Positions 5,172 to 6,321 of a DNA stretch of 6,321 nucleotides are shown in pieces. The translations under genes and the position numbers were made by a program. The DNA comes from Candidatus Bathyarchaeota archaeon (GTDB lineage Archaea; Thermoproteota; Bathyarchaeia; Bathyarchaeales; Bathycorpusculaceae). The DNA lies in contig DUHG01000078.1 of the NCBI GenBank assembly GCA_013330975.1, positions 5,710-12,030 of the forward strand. Reading direction: 5' to 3'. The notes beneath the pieces are model-generated. The model saw only the letters and a list, made by a program, of their open reading frames with translations, had not been told where the DNA came from and made no database searches. Numbering within the stretch: position 1 is the stretch's first letter; every line of letters starts with the position of its first letter.

Positions 5172-6269
5172 CTACTCAGACCCATTAAGTTTTCTCGGTA
5201 AATATTCATCGACGATGTAAGTGAGTCCGTAACGACTAAACGCCTCTTGCTCTGCCTTGCGCCTGATCTTTAGAAATGTTTTGATTTCTCTCTGCCACAA
5301 TGGGTCATTTTGGTATCGCGGGTCTTTCTGCAGTTCGTAGAGCCTCTTGATATCCACCTCATCCAGTGGGTCAGTAGGTAGCTTGTAATCCACGATGTCT
5401 GAAGCCCATACTCCGCTCCATTTTGCATCAGGAGTGTTCAACTCACGCAGATGTGCTGCATTTGCCGAACCTGAGATTATAACCATGGCAATGTGCATGC
5501 CCCAAGGGTCACCGTCCGTGAAAATATAAACAGGCAAATTGAGCTCTTCACTAAGCCTGCGTATGAAACTTCGGGTTTGTCTTGGAGCCTGTCCAGAAGT
5601 TGAAATAAGCAGGGCATTGTGTTTGTTGTGCACATTTTCCTCGATAAATCTCGTAAACAAGGCGCCCTTCTCGATTGCGATGACCTTATCTGCCTTAGTA
5701 TTCACAAACTCCGCAGAAGTCAGTGCAGGACCAATCAAAACGCCGTCAGGGTGACTGGTCAAGTTAAGTGTCTTCCCTTCATATCCTGGAACCGTATAAC
5801 CAATCGTCAAGTCACCAAAAATCGCTGACCTCTCCTCTGGAAATATGTTAAAGTCTTCTCTGGCAAAACCCGTAAGAGTCTCAAGGTCGGTAATTATGTT
5901 GTTAGATTCCTGTTGATCCTTAAACGTCATCTCATAGGCTTGAGCCGAGTAGTAAACGTCCCTCAAGGTGCTGGTCTTGCGCTGTGTTGCCAACTCGTTA
6001 GAGAACATGGCTGCCCAAGTAAGCTGCGTGAAAGGTTTGAGATGACGAATGTTCCGCGCATTGCGGCTTACAATCTTGTCGCCAAGCACATATTGACGCA
6101 CAACAGAATCATAGTTGATGTTCTCTGTTGAGCGACTTGGCATGTTGATGGTGGGGAAGGCGCCTTGATCCAATTGACTATAAACAGATGTGCCAAGATT
6201 CCTAAGGCTCCCAATAACCTCGCTTTTCTTTTCAGAAATACTTGTTTTATGCTTCTTCTTCGACTCCAT
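5172..6269 (-). CDS. top6A: DNA topoisomerase VI subunit A (Spo11-like)
   Basis: The DNA-cleaving subunit of the type IIB topoisomerase TopoVI (A2B2), which relaxes and decatenates DNA by ATP-dependent double-strand passage and is homologous to Spo11. It has 365 residues from ATG 6269, the normal full length. The winged-helix (5Y-CAP) domain has RDVYY at 103-107. Y107, the second tyrosine, is the likely nucleophile by comparison with yeast Spo11, where the preceding residue is Phe. The Toprim domain has E200 (AIEKGA) and D252/D254 (TDGDPWG) for Mg binding, then the family-typical SGSANAAHL and TPDAKWSGV. The C-terminus (KAEQEAFSRYGLTYIVDEYL) is intact. ATG 6269 lies within the end of top6B, and no good Shine-Dalgarno site precedes it, so translational coupling is likely. 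GTG 6281 would add four residues and is the alternative start. Confidence 0.96.
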   Translation of the reverse strand: MESKKKHKTSISEKKSEVIGSLRNLGTSVYSQLDQGAFPTINMPSRSTENINYDSVVRQYVLGDKIVSRNARNIRHLKPFTQLTWAAMFSNELATQRKTSTLRDVYYSAQAYEMTFKDQQESNNIITDLETLTGFAREDFNIFPEERSAIFGDLTIGYTVPGYEGKTLNLTSHPDGVLIGPALTSAEFVNTKADKVIAIEKGALFTRFIEENVHNKHNALLISTSGQAPRQTRSFIRRLSEELNLPVYIFTDGDPWGMHIAMVIISGSANAAHLRELNTPDAKWSGVWASDIVDYKLPTDPLDEVDIKRLYELQKDPRYQNDPLWQREIKTFLKIRRKAEQEAFSRYGLTYIVDEYLPRKLNGSE

Positions 6270-6321
6270 ACTTCTGCACACTCTTCAATAGTTTTTCAAT
6301 ATCTGGGAGTTTCTCTTTTCC
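6247..6321 (-). CDS. top6B: DNA topoisomerase VI subunit B, C-terminal end only
   Basis: A reading frame enters from the right edge and ends at TAA 6247-6249, giving 24 residues (GKEKLPDIEKLLKSVQKYGV then EEEA). It overlaps the start of top6A by 23 nt in another frame. TopoVI B, the GHKL ATPase subunit, is usually encoded directly upstream of subunit A in archaea. The lysine/leucine-rich helical tail ending in an acidic stretch fits its C-terminus. The assignment rests mainly on position; the fragment is too short to show a domain. Confidence 0.75.
   Translation of the reverse strand, partial: GKEKLPDIEKLLKSVQKYGVEEEA

Overview
The window is archaeal. Its genes are a group II chaperonin (thermosome), the archaeal/eukaryotic-type initiation factor aIF5B, DNA topoisomerase VI subunits B and A, and a small archaeal MoaD-like protein. 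Several genes have AT-rich TATA-like boxes about 25 nt before the presumed transcript start, GGAG-type Shine-Dalgarno sites, and GTG or TTG starts. I cannot assign a lineage from this alone. The eukaryote-like P-loop GHVDTGKT in aIF5B and the general sequence character suggest a TACK-type archaeon such as Bathyarchaeia, which is a low-confidence guess.

Layout from right to left, since most genes are on the minus strand. The last codons of top6B (6247-6321) overlap the start of top6A (5172-6269). A 66-residue two-helix membrane protein follows (4898-5098). Next comes a stretch of about 390 bp with no intact gene; on the plus strand it holds what reads as a decayed gene, possibly winged-helix (4511-4816). 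aIF5B lies on the minus strand and ends 11 bp from the stop of a convergent plus-strand gene. That gene (2362-2646) encodes a MoaD/SAMP ubiquitin-like protein ending in Gly-Gly-Gly. It is divergent from a minus-strand gene for a multi-cluster CDGSH iron-sulfur protein (1527-2240), with about 120 bp of shared promoter DNA between them. After a 212 bp spacer with a clear TATA box and Shine-Dalgarno site, the thermosome gene (1-1314) runs off the left edge without its C-terminus.

Functionally this is mostly core information processing and protein quality control (topology and decatenation, translation initiation, folding), plus a sulfur-carrier or protein-modifier gene and an iron-sulfur protein. 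I see no mobile element, CRISPR array, tRNA or rRNA, and no convincing new multi-gene system. The most unusual items are the decayed plus-strand gene beside aIF5B, the likely misplaced aIF5B start, the three-part iron-sulfur protein with a CDSSH variant, and the unassigned small membrane protein next to topoisomerase VI.
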